DNA from: Mannheimia indoligenes
GTDB taxonomy: Bacteria; Pseudomonadota; Gammaproteobacteria; Enterobacterales; Pasteurellaceae
NCBI RefSeq assembly: GCF_036880405.1
Contig: NZ_JBAJJM010000007.1
Span: 258,891-322,890, forward strand
Direction of reading: 5' to 3'
DNA: 64,000 bases
Shown here: in pieces, positions 35,269 to 44,096 of the stretch
Layout of the letters: every line of letters begins with the position of its first letter
Numbering within the stretch: the first letter of the stretch is position 1
The notes under the pieces: model-generated
What the model was told of the DNA's origin: nothing
Seen by the model: the letters and a program-made list of their open reading frames with translations, nothing else
The model's database searches: none
Position numbers and translations under genes: made by a program

Positions 35269-38073
35269 ATGCTTAAAACAAAACCCTATTTTCATAAAAG
35301 TTTGATTGCTATCAGTTTATCTAGTTTTTTATCTGTGGCTTATGCACAGCAGCAACAAATAAATAATCCTCATTCTCTTGTTAATTTATCTGAGCAAATA
35401 AGTGCAAAATATAGTGGGAAAAACGTCAAGTTAGGGGTATTAGACGGTGGATTTATAGTTAAGCACCCATTTTCCGGTAAAAGAATTACGCCATTAAAAT
35501 TCCAATTAACCACACCAGAAGGCGAATTACGCACCTATGATCCAACTTACCCTCAGCTTGAAGTTACTAAAACGGAAAAAGAGGGGCAACCAGCACTACA
35601 AATAGGGTACGAAGTGCACGGTGCAAGTGTTACTGGCGTGATATCAGCAAAATCAGATGAAAAACTTGGATTTAAAGGAGGTATTGCTAAAGATGCAGAT
35701 GTTTACATTTCTACCAATACACGTAAACGAAGTCTAGAAGAACTTTTGGCAGAAGCTAAAAAAGAGCAAGAAGGTGAAGAACAGGATGAAAAAGAACCTA
35801 GTTTAAGTGAATTAGCCGAATCTGACTTATTAATTGGTACCGATAAAGATATGGTATTTGAACGTTCAGAATGGGCAACTGCATTAAATAAACTTATTGA
35901 TAAAAAACTTTTTGCTATTAACAACAGTTGGAATATTGATCCTGTCAGTGATGATATCAAGGTAATTGATAAATTTTATCAACCCGTAAAGAAATCTACA
36001 GATCACCCTCTAATTCAAGCATTAATGAATGCAAAAGAGAAAGATGCACTACTTGTGTTCGCAACAGGTAATGAAAAGAAAAAACAACCTGGTGTAATGG
36101 CGATGATGCCTCGCTATTTCCCGGAATTAGAACGTATATATCTTGCAGTTGCTGCTGTTGATAATAAGAAAAAAATTACTGAATATTCTAATCACTGTGG
36201 TGTGAGTAAAAACTGGTGTTTGACTGCACCGGGAGATTTGCACGTCCTAAATGCAACACCTGATGAAAATAAAAAACCAATATATAGCCTTCTAGCATCT
36301 AACGGTACATCTATTGCTGCTCCCGTTGTTACAGGAGCGTTAGCAATAGTGAAGGAAAGATTTGATTATCTGACACCTTCACAAATTCGTGATACTGTAC
36401 TCACTACAGCAACCGACTTAGGCGAAAAAGGTGTTGATAGTGTATATGGTTGGGGGCTTCTAAATGTAGAAAAAGCACTTAATGGACCTATGCAATTTTT
36501 AAGTGATGAAGCAGTTAATGTTTCCCGAGATGATCGTTGGACAAATAATTTCTCTAGCCGATTTAAATTTACAAAAACAGGAAATAAATCCTTAAGTCTT
36601 GATGGTAATAATACCTTTACAGATCTTTCTGTTGAAAAAGGTGAGCTAGACTTAAATGGTAAAACAACCGCGAATAAAATCACTAATAATGCAACTTTAG
36701 GTGTAAATCATACCACTATCAAACAAAGTTATACTTCATCTAATGATAGCCAATTAACTGTTTTAGGAAAGATTGGGGTAGTTGCTCAAGGGCAAACAAC
36801 GGTTCAATTAGCAGGTTCTCTTAAAATTGATGATCGGTTAACAGAAATAGCAAAGGCGGGAGACATTTCTGCTAATGTACTACAACTAAAAGACAACTCT
36901 TCTTATCAAGGAGGTTTTGATCATCTGTCTGAAAATACGAATTTAACTGCTCGCGGTTTAAGGCAGGATCTTTATTTTAATAACAAAGGCATTGTTGCAA
37001 AAGTAAACAGCAATAAGCCAATTGCAGATAAATATGCCGATGCAAATGGGCAGACAGGATTACATTTGCTAAATAATTTAAGAAATAGCCCGCTTGCTTA
37101 TCGTCGAGGTTTTTATAATGATTGGCTTCAAGGTGCATTAGAACATAATAAGTTAGATGATCTTCATTATGCTGTATCTAACCATATTTACGCTGAAAGC
37201 ATTGAGCTACTGCGTAGCCAAAATGCAAAAGGTTTAGAACAAGCTCAACATAATCTTTTTATAGCGTATCATTCTCCGCTAAAAACCAATGTATGGACAG
37301 GACACCTACAGCAAAAACAGTCATCTAATGATAAGAATAATACGGAGATCAAGCAACATCAGTCCCTATTAGGTGTAAGCCATAAATTAAATGATAAAGC
37401 ATTATTAACCGTACAGTTCTCCCAACAAAAAGATAAGCTAAATAAACTATATGCAGAAGCAGAATTGAAGCAAACTACACTAAATCTTGGCTTACGTTAT
37501 GATTTAGCAGATCGTTGGTTCAGTGAAACAGCGATACAATTTGGGCGTCAAAAATATCGACAAACTCGCCAATTTAAAAATGAGCAGTTAGGAAAAGCAG
37601 ATAATAGAGGTTCAAGTGTTGGTGGAGAAATTCGACTTGGTTATCAATTTATACCAAATCAATGGATTATTGAACCAAGCCTTGGGTTACAATTGACACA
37701 AACTAAAATGAACAACTTGAATGAAACTGGTGTATTAGCCTCTCGTACAAAATCTATTCGCTACAATGACGTGAATGTTGTACCAAGTGTAAAATTACAA
37801 CGCAAATTCCAATTTGATAATGGGAGTATTTCTCCATATATTGGCTTAAGCTATCTCCACAGATTAAATGGGAAAACCACCAATATTAATAGTCAAATTG
37901 CAGACTATACTCTTCATAGTCAAGCGAAGATTAAACGTTCAAACTACTTAAATAGTGAAATTGGAGCGAAATTACAATATAAAAATTGGTTTGCCTCCGC
38001 TAATTTGAGCTATGATCGTTTTAAATCTACTCACAATTTAGGCTGGAAAGCATACATCGGATTAAATTTCTAA
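35269..38073 (+). CDS. Subtilisin-like serine protease autotransporter, Ssa1-like
   Basis: This 934-residue type V secreted protein has a signal peptide ending near YAQQ (residue 26) and a subtilase domain with catalytic Asp59 (LGVLDGGF), His117 (YEVHGAS), oxyanion Asn268 (FATGN) and Ser348 (SNGTSIAAP). A beta-helical stalk (about 410-600) and a C-terminal beta-barrel (about 660-934) ending YIGLNF follow. It strongly resembles Mannheimia haemolytica serotype-specific antigen Ssa1, a surface antigen. A highly charged Lys/Glu segment (155-185) interrupts the protease domain between His and the oxyanion residue. All catalytic residues are present. Its sequence is more AT-rich than hrpA. Confidence 0.88.
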   Translation: MLKTKPYFHKSLIAISLSSFLSVAYAQQQQINNPHSLVNLSEQISAKYSGKNVKLGVLDGGFIVKHPFSGKRITPLKFQLTTPEGELRTYDPTYPQLEVTKTEKEGQPALQIGYEVHGASVTGVISAKSDEKLGFKGGIAKDADVYISTNTRKRSLEELLAEAKKEQEGEEQDEKEPSLSELAESDLLIGTDKDMVFERSEWATALNKLIDKKLFAINNSWNIDPVSDDIKVIDKFYQPVKKSTDHPLIQALMNAKEKDALLVFATGNEKKKQPGVMAMMPRYFPELERIYLAVAAVDNKKKITEYSNHCGVSKNWCLTAPGDLHVLNATPDENKKPIYSLLASNGTSIAAPVVTGALAIVKERFDYLTPSQIRDTVLTTATDLGEKGVDSVYGWGLLNVEKALNGPMQFLSDEAVNVSRDDRWTNNFSSRFKFTKTGNKSLSLDGNNTFTDLSVEKGELDLNGKTTANKITNNATLGVNHTTIKQSYTSSNDSQLTVLGKIGVVAQGQTTVQLAGSLKIDDRLTEIAKAGDISANVLQLKDNSSYQGGFDHLSENTNLTARGLRQDLYFNNKGIVAKVNSNKPIADKYADANGQTGLHLLNNLRNSPLAYRRGFYNDWLQGALEHNKLDDLHYAVSNHIYAESIELLRSQNAKGLEQAQHNLFIAYHSPLKTNVWTGHLQQKQSSNDKNNTEIKQHQSLLGVSHKLNDKALLTVQFSQQKDKLNKLYAEAELKQTTLNLGLRYDLADRWFSETAIQFGRQKYRQTRQFKNEQLGKADNRGSSVGGEIRLGYQFIPNQWIIEPSLGLQLTQTKMNNLNETGVLASRTKSIRYNDVNVVPSVKLQRKFQFDNGSISPYIGLSYLHRLNGKTTNINSQIADYTLHSQAKIKRSNYLNSEIGAKLQYKNWFASANLSYDRFKSTHNLGWKAYIGLNF

Positions 38074-38083
38074 ATCTCACTTA

Positions 38084-38119
38084 AAATATTTGGCATATCA
38101 CAGTATATGCCAAATATTT
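38084..38119 (+). terminator. Hairpin terminator after the protease gene
   Basis: Perfect 14-bp stem AAATATTTGGCATA / TATGCCAAATATTT with an 8-base loop; only a modest T-rich tail follows, so read-through into the next gene is possible. Confidence 0.6.
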
Positions 38120-38175
38120 CTTCCTGAATTTATCTAAAACTCTAGAAAATAATAACACTTAATTGTCAATATTAT

Positions 38176-39045
38176 ATGGAAAGCACTTTTAACACCCCAA
38201 CATTTATTGAATTATTTCCAAACGAGAAAAGATTTACAAAGCTATTAAGAGAATATTTACGTTATCATCTGCATAAAATATGGTGTTCTTCTCAATGCTA
38301 TGAGTTAAATAACTATCTTACTAATAATCCTTTATGGGCTGCATTATTCAAACAAAATTTATATCGCTTTAATACGTTACTCGAAACCTATTGTGATAAG
38401 AAATTCAATAAGAAAGAACGATTAAATGCAATTATCACTCACTTTAATTGTGCAGAAAAACTATTTGGAGCTGCTTATTGCAATCAGTTAGTAAAAGATA
38501 GAGAAATATGTTTAATTAAACTAAGTGATGAATTAAGCCTCTACCTCAGTATTAACCAAATAGATCCGCAAGAAGGTTTTTTCTCACTCAATATTCAAAA
38601 TAACGACAAAAAACATATTTACGATGCCTCTTTTACCCTTTTAAGTAAAAATCAGTTATTGATTTCATCTATTCAAGGACCCAATACTGAACTCTCTCAG
38701 TTATTAATTAAATCTGCAACTAAACAATTATATGGTGTTCGCCCAATGTTTATGTTAGTAAATATATTTAAGCTAATAGCTCAATATTTTAATTTAGAAC
38801 TTTTAGGCATTCATCATAAAAACCAAGCAAAATATCGCTGGAATGATCACTCTAAATTATTATTTAATTACAATCTATTTTGGCAAGAAAATGGAGGGAC
38901 ATTAAATTCTAATAATTATTGGCGATTACCTACCATACTTGAGAAAAAAGAATTAAGCTCAATTCCGAGTAAAAAACGCTCTATGTATAAAAAACGCTAT
39001 GAACTATTTGAAAAGATAGAACAAGAACTGAAAGAGCGATGGTAA
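38176..39045 (+). CDS. VirK/YbjX-family protein (DUF535)
   Basis: This 289-residue protein has no signal peptide or clear membrane segment. It resembles the DUF535 family: N-terminal helical region (LREYLRYHLHKIW, LTNNPLWAALF), central LSLYLSINQIDPQEGFFSLNI, SSIQGPN, and LLGIHHKNQAKYRWND. Enterobacterial members (VirK, YbjX) are tied to virulence-protein localisation and antimicrobial-peptide resistance; the biochemical role is unknown. It follows the autotransporter by 100 bases, with a hairpin between, and is equally AT-rich. No good Shine-Dalgarno is seen. Confidence 0.75.
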   Translation: MESTFNTPTFIELFPNEKRFTKLLREYLRYHLHKIWCSSQCYELNNYLTNNPLWAALFKQNLYRFNTLLETYCDKKFNKKERLNAIITHFNCAEKLFGAAYCNQLVKDREICLIKLSDELSLYLSINQIDPQEGFFSLNIQNNDKKHIYDASFTLLSKNQLLISSIQGPNTELSQLLIKSATKQLYGVRPMFMLVNIFKLIAQYFNLELLGIHHKNQAKYRWNDHSKLLFNYNLFWQENGGTLNSNNYWRLPTILEKKELSSIPSKKRSMYKKRYELFEKIEQELKERW

Positions 39046-39102
39046 GCAAATAAAATATTACATAATTTTCAATAAAATTATCCTACTTATTTTTATAAGA
39101 AT

Positions 39103-39133
39103 AAAACCTTGAATAAATTCAAGGTTTTATTTT
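39103..39133. terminator. Bidirectional terminator between the DUF535 gene and nfeD
   Basis: AAAACCTTGAA-taaa-TTCAAGGTTTT stem with T-runs on both strands, between convergent genes. Confidence 0.8.
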
Positions 39134-39175
39134 AAAAGAGCAAAAATAATATAAAAAATAACCGCTTGTATTAAA

Positions 39176-39622
39176 TTATTCTACCATTTTAGTTACATAC
39201 AACGTAATCCCATCAACGCGTTGAACCTGTACTTTATCGCCTAAATTAAGTCCTGTTCCCATCACTCGCCAAGTCGTATCGCCGAACTTACCTCTGGCAA
39301 TGCCATTTTCCAAAATTTCAACAATAGCACCTTGCATACCCACCATTGATTGCTCTCTTGAATTAAGCGATGTTGATTTATCGTCTTGTTTATCTTTAGT
39401 ATGTTGATACTTCCACCAAATCAAGCTAAAGACAATAGCAAGAATGGCAAAACCAGCAATTTGGATACTCACAGATAAATCAGGCAATAGCCAGACCAGC
39501 ACTGCTAGTAAAATAGCGGAAAATCCCCACCACATAATCAATACGCCTGGAATAATTAATTCTAAAGCAAGCAATACAAAGCCTAAAATTAACCAACTAC
39601 TCCAGTTAAATAGCCAATCCAT
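39176..39622 (-). CDS. NfeD-family membrane protein (YbbK-like)
   Basis: This 148-residue protein has three or four N-terminal transmembrane segments and a C-terminal OB-fold (GMQGAIVEILENGIARGKFGDTTWRVMGTGLNLGDKVQV). It is the usual partner of SPFH proteins such as QmcA, which precedes it by 24 bases. RBS AAGGAG is present. The pair is thought to act in membrane organisation; the exact function is unknown. Confidence 0.88.
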   Translation of the reverse strand: MDWLFNWSSWLILGFVLLALELIIPGVLIMWWGFSAILLAVLVWLLPDLSVSIQIAGFAILAIVFSLIWWKYQHTKDKQDDKSTSLNSREQSMVGMQGAIVEILENGIARGKFGDTTWRVMGTGLNLGDKVQVQRVDGITLYVTKMVE

Positions 39623-39646
39623 ATTTTCTCCTTGCTAAAAGCAGAA

Positions 39647-40570
39647 CTACTTACCGCTATTCTTAGTGCCTTTTAATAATTCAGCAATACCTGCAACAGA
39701 ACCGATTAAGTTGCCCGCTTCAAGAGGCATTAACACCACTTTACTGTTTTCTGCCGAACCAATATCTTTTAATGCATCAGTGTATTTTTGAGCAATGAAA
39801 TAATTAATTGCGGTAGTATCCCCTTTTGCAATAGCGTCAGATACCATTTGAGTTGCTTTTGCCTCCGCTTCCGCTGCACGTTCACGAGCTTCCGCTTGTA
39901 AGAATGCTTCTTGACGCTCCCCTTCGGCTTTTAAAATACGAGATTGCTTTTCACCTTCTGCACGTAGAATTTCAGCTTGTCGGATACCTTCTGCTTCTAA
40001 AATATCTGCACGTTTATTGCGTTCAGCTTTCATTTGAGCATTCATCGCAGCTACTAATTCTTTTGGTGGGCGAACATCACGAATTTCAATTCTAGTTACT
40101 TTTACGCCCCAAATATTGGTTGCTTCATCAACAATCGAGAGCAAGCGACTATTAATGACATCACGTTGTGAAAGCATATCATCTAAATCCATCGAACCTA
40201 ACACAGTACGCATATTTGTCATTGTTAAATTTACAATCGCCTGTTCTAAATTATTCACTTCATAAGCTGCCCGGCGAGCGTCAATAGTTTGAACAAAGCA
40301 GACTGCATCAATAGACACACTGGCATTATCACGAGAAATAACTTCTTGCGATGGAATATCTAATACCTGTTCCATCATATTGATTTTTCGTCCAACTCTA
40401 TCAATAAAAGGTAAAACAATATTTAGTCCCGGTGTGAGGGTTTTGGTATAACGCCCGAAACGTTCGATTGTCCAATGATAACCTTGTGGCACAATTTTGA
40501 TGGTTGAACTTAATGCTACCAGCACCAATATTGCAAATGTAGCACCTAAAATCGGTAAATCAAATTCCAT
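39647..40570 (-). CDS. qmcA: SPFH/band 7 membrane protein QmcA
   Basis: This 307-residue protein has one N-terminal transmembrane segment (about residues 5-22), the SPFH domain (VPQGYHWTIERFGRYTKTLTPGLNIVLPFID onward) and a long coiled coil rich in AEGERQAEILRAEG-type repeats. It matches QmcA/YbbK-pair stomatin homologues that form large membrane rings. It lies 23 bases after ung and before nfeD, indicating an ung-qmcA-nfeD transcript. Confidence 0.9.
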   Translation of the reverse strand: MEFDLPILGATFAILVLVALSSTIKIVPQGYHWTIERFGRYTKTLTPGLNIVLPFIDRVGRKINMMEQVLDIPSQEVISRDNASVSIDAVCFVQTIDARRAAYEVNNLEQAIVNLTMTNMRTVLGSMDLDDMLSQRDVINSRLLSIVDEATNIWGVKVTRIEIRDVRPPKELVAAMNAQMKAERNKRADILEAEGIRQAEILRAEGEKQSRILKAEGERQEAFLQAEARERAAEAEAKATQMVSDAIAKGDTTAINYFIAQKYTDALKDIGSAENSKVVLMPLEAGNLIGSVAGIAELLKGTKNSGK

Positions 40571-40593
40571 CTTTTTCTCCTTTAAATGAACAA

Positions 40594-41265
40594 TTAAATT
40601 TCAATAGGTAGTTGCCAATTAATTGGGGATATTTCTTTTGAAATCAAGTAATTATTTGCTTTTGAGAAATGTTTACAGCCAAAAAATCCACGATAAGCCG
40701 ACAATGGCGATGGGTGCGGAGAAGCTAACACACAATGTCGATTACGATCGATAAACTGCCCTTTTCTCTGAGCGTGGCTACCCCAAAGTAAGAACACCAA
40801 ATTCTCTCGATGTTCATTTAATTGTGCAATAACTTTATCGGTAAAAATCTCCCAGCCAATTTGTGAATGTGAGCCTGCTCTACCTTGCTCAACGGTTAAA
40901 CTTGTGTTTAACATAAAAACGCCTTGTTTTGCCCAATCAATTAAATAACCGTGATGCGGAATCTGAAATCCTTCAATATCTTCGGATAATTCCTTATACA
41001 TATTCAACAAAGATGGGGGAGGAGCAACAGGAGGTTTAACTGAAAAGGCTAATCCGTGTGCTTGATTTGGTCCGTGATAAGGATCTTGTCCTAGAATCAC
41101 CACCTTCACATTGCTAAATTCTGTTAAAGCAAAAGCACTAAATACCTCATTTTGTGGCGGATATATTACTTTGCCTGATAACCGCTCATTATGTACATAT
41201 TGCAAAATCTGTTGAAAATAATCTTTTTGCTTTTCTTCGCCTAAGGCTTCTGTCCAAGTTTTCAT
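40594..41265 (-). CDS. ung: Uracil-DNA glycosylase
   Basis: Ung removes uracil from DNA to begin base excision repair. The start is set at ATG 41265 (223 residues, N-terminus MKTWTEALGEEK); an upstream TTG would add four residues. The water-activating loop GQDPYHG has catalytic Asp61, and the minor-groove loop HPSPLSAYRG carries the conserved His. It is first in an apparent operon with qmcA and nfeD. Confidence 0.96.
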   Translation of the reverse strand: MKTWTEALGEEKQKDYFQQILQYVHNERLSGKVIYPPQNEVFSAFALTEFSNVKVVILGQDPYHGPNQAHGLAFSVKPPVAPPPSLLNMYKELSEDIEGFQIPHHGYLIDWAKQGVFMLNTSLTVEQGRAGSHSQIGWEIFTDKVIAQLNEHRENLVFLLWGSHAQRKGQFIDRNRHCVLASPHPSPLSAYRGFFGCKHFSKANNYLISKEISPINWQLPIEI

Positions 41266-41434
41266 AAAAACACCCAATTATGATTAAATTTCATTCAAAT
41301 AGAATACTGTAAGCTAAAAATGGTTAAATTTTTATCGCTTTTTATCTAAAAACAGGTACAATAATTTCAAATAAATTTGAATATTTAAACTTTTTTCGTA
41401 ATTTTCAATTTCACTCTTTATAGGAGAACTTAAA

Positions 41435-41818
41435 ATGATTAAAGGTGTACAAATCACTGAGTCAGCAAACAGCAACTTATTAAACTCTTTTTGGTTATTA
41501 GATGAAGCTAAAAATGAAGCTCGTTGCTTAGCAGCTAAAGCGGGTTACCAAGAAGATCAAATCGTTGCTATCAGTGAATTGGGCGACATTGCATACCGCG
41601 AAGTACCAGTAAATGTTGCTCCAACTATCAAAGTGGAAGGTGGTCAGCACTTAAACGTGAATGTTTTACGCCGTGAAACATTAGAAGATGCAATCAAAAA
41701 CCCGGAGAAATATCCACAATTAACCATTCGTGTTTCAGGTTATGCAGTGCGTTTCAACTCATTAACTCCTGAACAACAACGTGATGTTATTACTCGTACT
41801 TTTACTGAAAGTCTATAA
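41435..41818 (+). CDS. grcA: Autonomous glycyl radical cofactor GrcA (YfiD)
   Basis: This 127-residue protein replaces the oxygen-damaged glycyl-radical domain of pyruvate formate-lyase. The C-terminus carries IRVSGYAVRFNSL with radical Gly102. AGGAG precedes the ATG. E. coli yfiD is under FNR and ArcA control; no convincing FNR site was found here. A strong terminator follows. Confidence 0.95.
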   Translation: MIKGVQITESANSNLLNSFWLLDEAKNEARCLAAKAGYQEDQIVAISELGDIAYREVPVNVAPTIKVEGGQHLNVNVLRRETLEDAIKNPEKYPQLTIRVSGYAVRFNSLTPEQQRDVITRTFTESL

Positions 41819-41839
41819 TAACAGTTTTTAATGCGAAGA

Positions 41840-41864
41840 AGCACCCATATTGGGTGCTTTTTTA
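41840..41864 (+). terminator. Intrinsic terminator of grcA
   Basis: AGCACCCA-tat-TGGGTGCT stem followed by TTTTTTAT. Confidence 0.9.
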
Positions 41865-41897
41865 TTGCTTATTAGCGAATAACAAGCGGTCAAAATA

Positions 41898-41977
41898 CTG
41901 TTTAAATTTACAAAAAATTTAAATAAAGTATTGACACTGTTTTTTTACACAGTAAAATACCCTGTATAAAAAGACAG
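41898..41977 (+). promoter_or_regulatory. SOS (LexA) operator cluster and promoter of the UmuD-like gene
   Basis: Two perfect CTGT-N8-ACAG boxes lie at 41937-41952 and 41962-41977, and a near-match (CTGT-N8-ACAA) at 41898-41913. The first perfect box fills the spacer between TTGACA (41931-41936) and TAAAAT (41953-41958), so LexA bound there would block RNA polymerase directly. Confidence 0.88.
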
Positions 41978-41992
41978 ATAGAGGATCTCACA

Positions 41993-42451
41993 ATGGCTTC
42001 ATTAAAACAAATTTCAACACAAACGGTATCTCATCAACCGATTCCGCTTTATCGGGATTTTAACAGTAGCCGTTCTGTAAAACTTGATCTTAATTCACTT
42101 TGTATTAAACGCCCAACGGATACGTTTTTCATTCACGTTAAAAACCCTAACTTAATTGCGTGGGGAATCGAACTTGATGATCTGCTGATTGTAGAAAATA
42201 CCGACCACTATTTAGTGAATGATTTATTGGTATTAGAAAAAAATGGCGAATATAAATTCTATCAATTCTTTAGTGAGCTTGAAAATGCACAAGGCGTGAA
42301 TGAAAAAATTCTATTTTCATTAGATGTAAGCGAACCAAACTTAAGAATTACTGATTGGAATGAAGTCAAAATTTCCGGCGTGATTACAAACGTAGTACAT
42401 CAAATGCGTACTCGTGGAGCATTTACACAAAGTAAGCAACGAGTGGCATAA
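41993..42451 (+). CDS. UmuD-like (LexA/S24-fold) protein, SOS-regulated, catalytic dyad apparently lost
   Basis: This 152-residue protein aligns by eye over most of its length with UmuD: DLNSLCIKRPTDTFFIHV with UmuD's DLNQLLIQHPSATYFVK, WGIELDDLLIVEN with GGISDGDLLIVD, and ISGVITNVVHQMR with VFGVVIHVVKAMR. In this alignment the catalytic Ser (UmuD Ser60, GDSM) is Asn53 (NPNL) and Lys97 is Tyr90, so self-cleavage should not occur. The N-terminal Cys-Gly cleavage site is also absent. No umuC is adjacent. Two or three LexA boxes overlap its promoter, so it is damage-inducible. It could act like pre-processed UmuD' or be a regulator of unknown role. Confidence 0.75.
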   Translation: MASLKQISTQTVSHQPIPLYRDFNSSRSVKLDLNSLCIKRPTDTFFIHVKNPNLIAWGIELDDLLIVENTDHYLVNDLLVLEKNGEYKFYQFFSELENAQGVNEKILFSLDVSEPNLRITDWNEVKISGVITNVVHQMRTRGAFTQSKQRVA

Positions 42452-42462
42452 TAGAAATAAAA

Positions 42463-42490
42463 AATAAGGGCACTAGTCCCCTTATTCATT
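42463..42490. terminator. Terminator between the UmuD-like gene and the NlpC/P60 gene
   Basis: AATAAGGG / CCCTTATT hairpin between convergent genes; A-rich on the left and T-rich on the right, so it may act in both directions. Confidence 0.6.
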
Positions 42491-42492
42491 CT

Positions 42493-43062
42493 TTAAATTA
42501 CTCGGCGAGATTGAGTGTAAGTTCTTGACCAATAGCTTTCTGATAATGAACTAGTAGTTACACCACGACTTGAACTTGCGTGAACAAATTTACCGTTACC
42601 GATATAAACACCTACGTGGTTGTTTTTACGGAAGAAAACTAAATCGCCCGGGCGTAAATCTGATTTTGAAATAGAGCGTCCAATATAGCGTTGTTCTGCA
42701 GTTGAGCGAGGCATATCTCTATTAAATGCTTTCTCCATCACTTCACGCACGAAAGCAGAACAGTCAATACCGGCTTTAGTTGTACCGCCCATTCGATAGC
42801 GTGTACCAACCCAGTTGCGATAAACACTATTAATACGATTACTGCTACTCGCAGTTTGTTCTGCACGTGAAGAATGTTGAGGACGATTTGTTGAGATAGA
42901 AGATTTAGATAATCTTTCTGCTTTACTTGCAATGATTTGATTAGGTGTTGCTGGTTTTGTACTTAAACTCGCAACAGCAATGGAAGAATAACTACCAAAA
43001 ACAGCCAAAATGGAAGTAATGAATAACGGTTTTAGGGTTACTACAAAAAGATTTTTTTTCAT
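42493..43062 (-). CDS. NlpC/P60 peptidoglycan endopeptidase (MepS/Spr-like)
   Basis: This 189-residue exported hydrolase has an N-terminal hydrophobic signal (about residues 8-32, cleavage near AVA), a Ser/Thr-rich linker and an NlpC/P60 domain with catalytic Cys101 (GIDCSAFV), His149 (NNHVGVYIG) and His161 (FVHASSSRGV). Such enzymes cut peptide cross-links to let the wall grow. I chose ATG 43062; an upstream TTG frame adds residues not typical of a signal. No lipobox cysteine is present, unlike lipoprotein Spr. Confidence 0.87.
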   Translation of the reverse strand: MKKNLFVVTLKPLFITSILAVFGSYSSIAVASLSTKPATPNQIIASKAERLSKSSISTNRPQHSSRAEQTASSSNRINSVYRNWVGTRYRMGGTTKAGIDCSAFVREVMEKAFNRDMPRSTAEQRYIGRSISKSDLRPGDLVFFRKNNHVGVYIGNGKFVHASSSRGVTTSSLSESYWSRTYTQSRRVI

Positions 43063-43140
43063 AATTAATATCTCGTCTCGCCAGAACAATTACAGCGGTT
43101 TATTCCTTAAATTACGATCTTTAGAAGATCAAAAAACATA

Positions 43141-43168
43141 CAAAACAAAAGTCTGGATCGCTCCAGAC
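43141..43168 (-). terminator. Terminator after nfo
   Basis: GTCTGGA-tcgc-TCCAGAC hairpin (43151-43168) followed on the reverse strand by TTTTGTTTTG. Confidence 0.75.
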
Positions 43169-43190
43169 CAACATCTCGGACCAGTATAAC

Positions 43191-44036
43191 CTATTTTAGT
43201 TCTAATGTGCGAAGGAATTTTATTTCATCTGCCCAAATTTCAGGCAATATTGTTTCTAAAATAAGCGGAATACGGTCAAAATTTGAACTCTGCATAATAA
43301 ATGTAAAAACTTCTGTACCAATTGTGCCTTCTCTTAGCGTATGGTGTCTATCTACACGGCTACCTAATGGCGTTTTTGAACCATTTAAGTGCATCCCTTT
43401 TAAATAATGGAAACCAACCGTTTGATTAAAGTCATTAAATACTGCTTCGCTTTTTTCATAGGAGCTAATATCGTAACCAGCCGAGAATAAATGACAAGTA
43501 TCCAAACATACACCAACTCGATTTTTATCTTCTACTTGCTCAATAATTTTTGCTAAATGGTCAAAATGCCAACCTAAATTAGAGCCTTGTCCTGCCGTAT
43601 TTTCAATAACTGCTATCACATTTGGCACTGCTTCAACTGCCATATTGATAGATTCTGCAATTCGAGACAAACAATCTTGTTCAGAAATTTTCTTTAAGTG
43701 CGATCCGGGATGGAAATTCAACAATTTCAAGCCAAGCTGATTAGCCCTACTCATCTCATCAATAAACGCAGTGCGAGATTTTGCTAACGCTTCTGCTTCT
43801 GGGTTACCTAAATTAATTAAATAACTATCGTGTGGCAAAATTTGCTCTGCTGAAAAATGATGTGCTGCACAAAATCGCTTAAATTTTTCAATAGTATCGC
43901 CTTTTAATGGCGGAGCTTGCCATTGACGTTGATTTTTAGTAAACAACGCAAAAGCATTTGCTCCAATTTCTACCGAACGCAGAACCGCATTTTCCACACC
44001 ACCCGAAGCACTCACGTGAGCCCCAATATATTTCAT
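43191..44036 (-). CDS. nfo: Endonuclease IV
   Basis: This apurinic/apyrimidinic endonuclease of 281 residues is a TIM-barrel with three zinc ions. Signatures present are MKYIGAHVSASGGVENAV, NFHPGSHL, VIENTAGQGSNLGW, GVCLDTCHLFSAGYD and HLNGSKTPLGSRVDRH. AGAGGA precedes the ATG. It acts downstream of glycosylases such as Ung, whose gene is about 2 kb away but in a separate transcript. Confidence 0.96.
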   Translation of the reverse strand: MKYIGAHVSASGGVENAVLRSVEIGANAFALFTKNQRQWQAPPLKGDTIEKFKRFCAAHHFSAEQILPHDSYLINLGNPEAEALAKSRTAFIDEMSRANQLGLKLLNFHPGSHLKKISEQDCLSRIAESINMAVEAVPNVIAVIENTAGQGSNLGWHFDHLAKIIEQVEDKNRVGVCLDTCHLFSAGYDISSYEKSEAVFNDFNQTVGFHYLKGMHLNGSKTPLGSRVDRHHTLREGTIGTEVFTFIMQSSNFDRIPLILETILPEIWADEIKFLRTLELK

Positions 44037-44096
44037 TCTGTCCTCTCTGATGTTCTGTTATACTAACACTACTTTTATTTACCTATTTCACATTAT

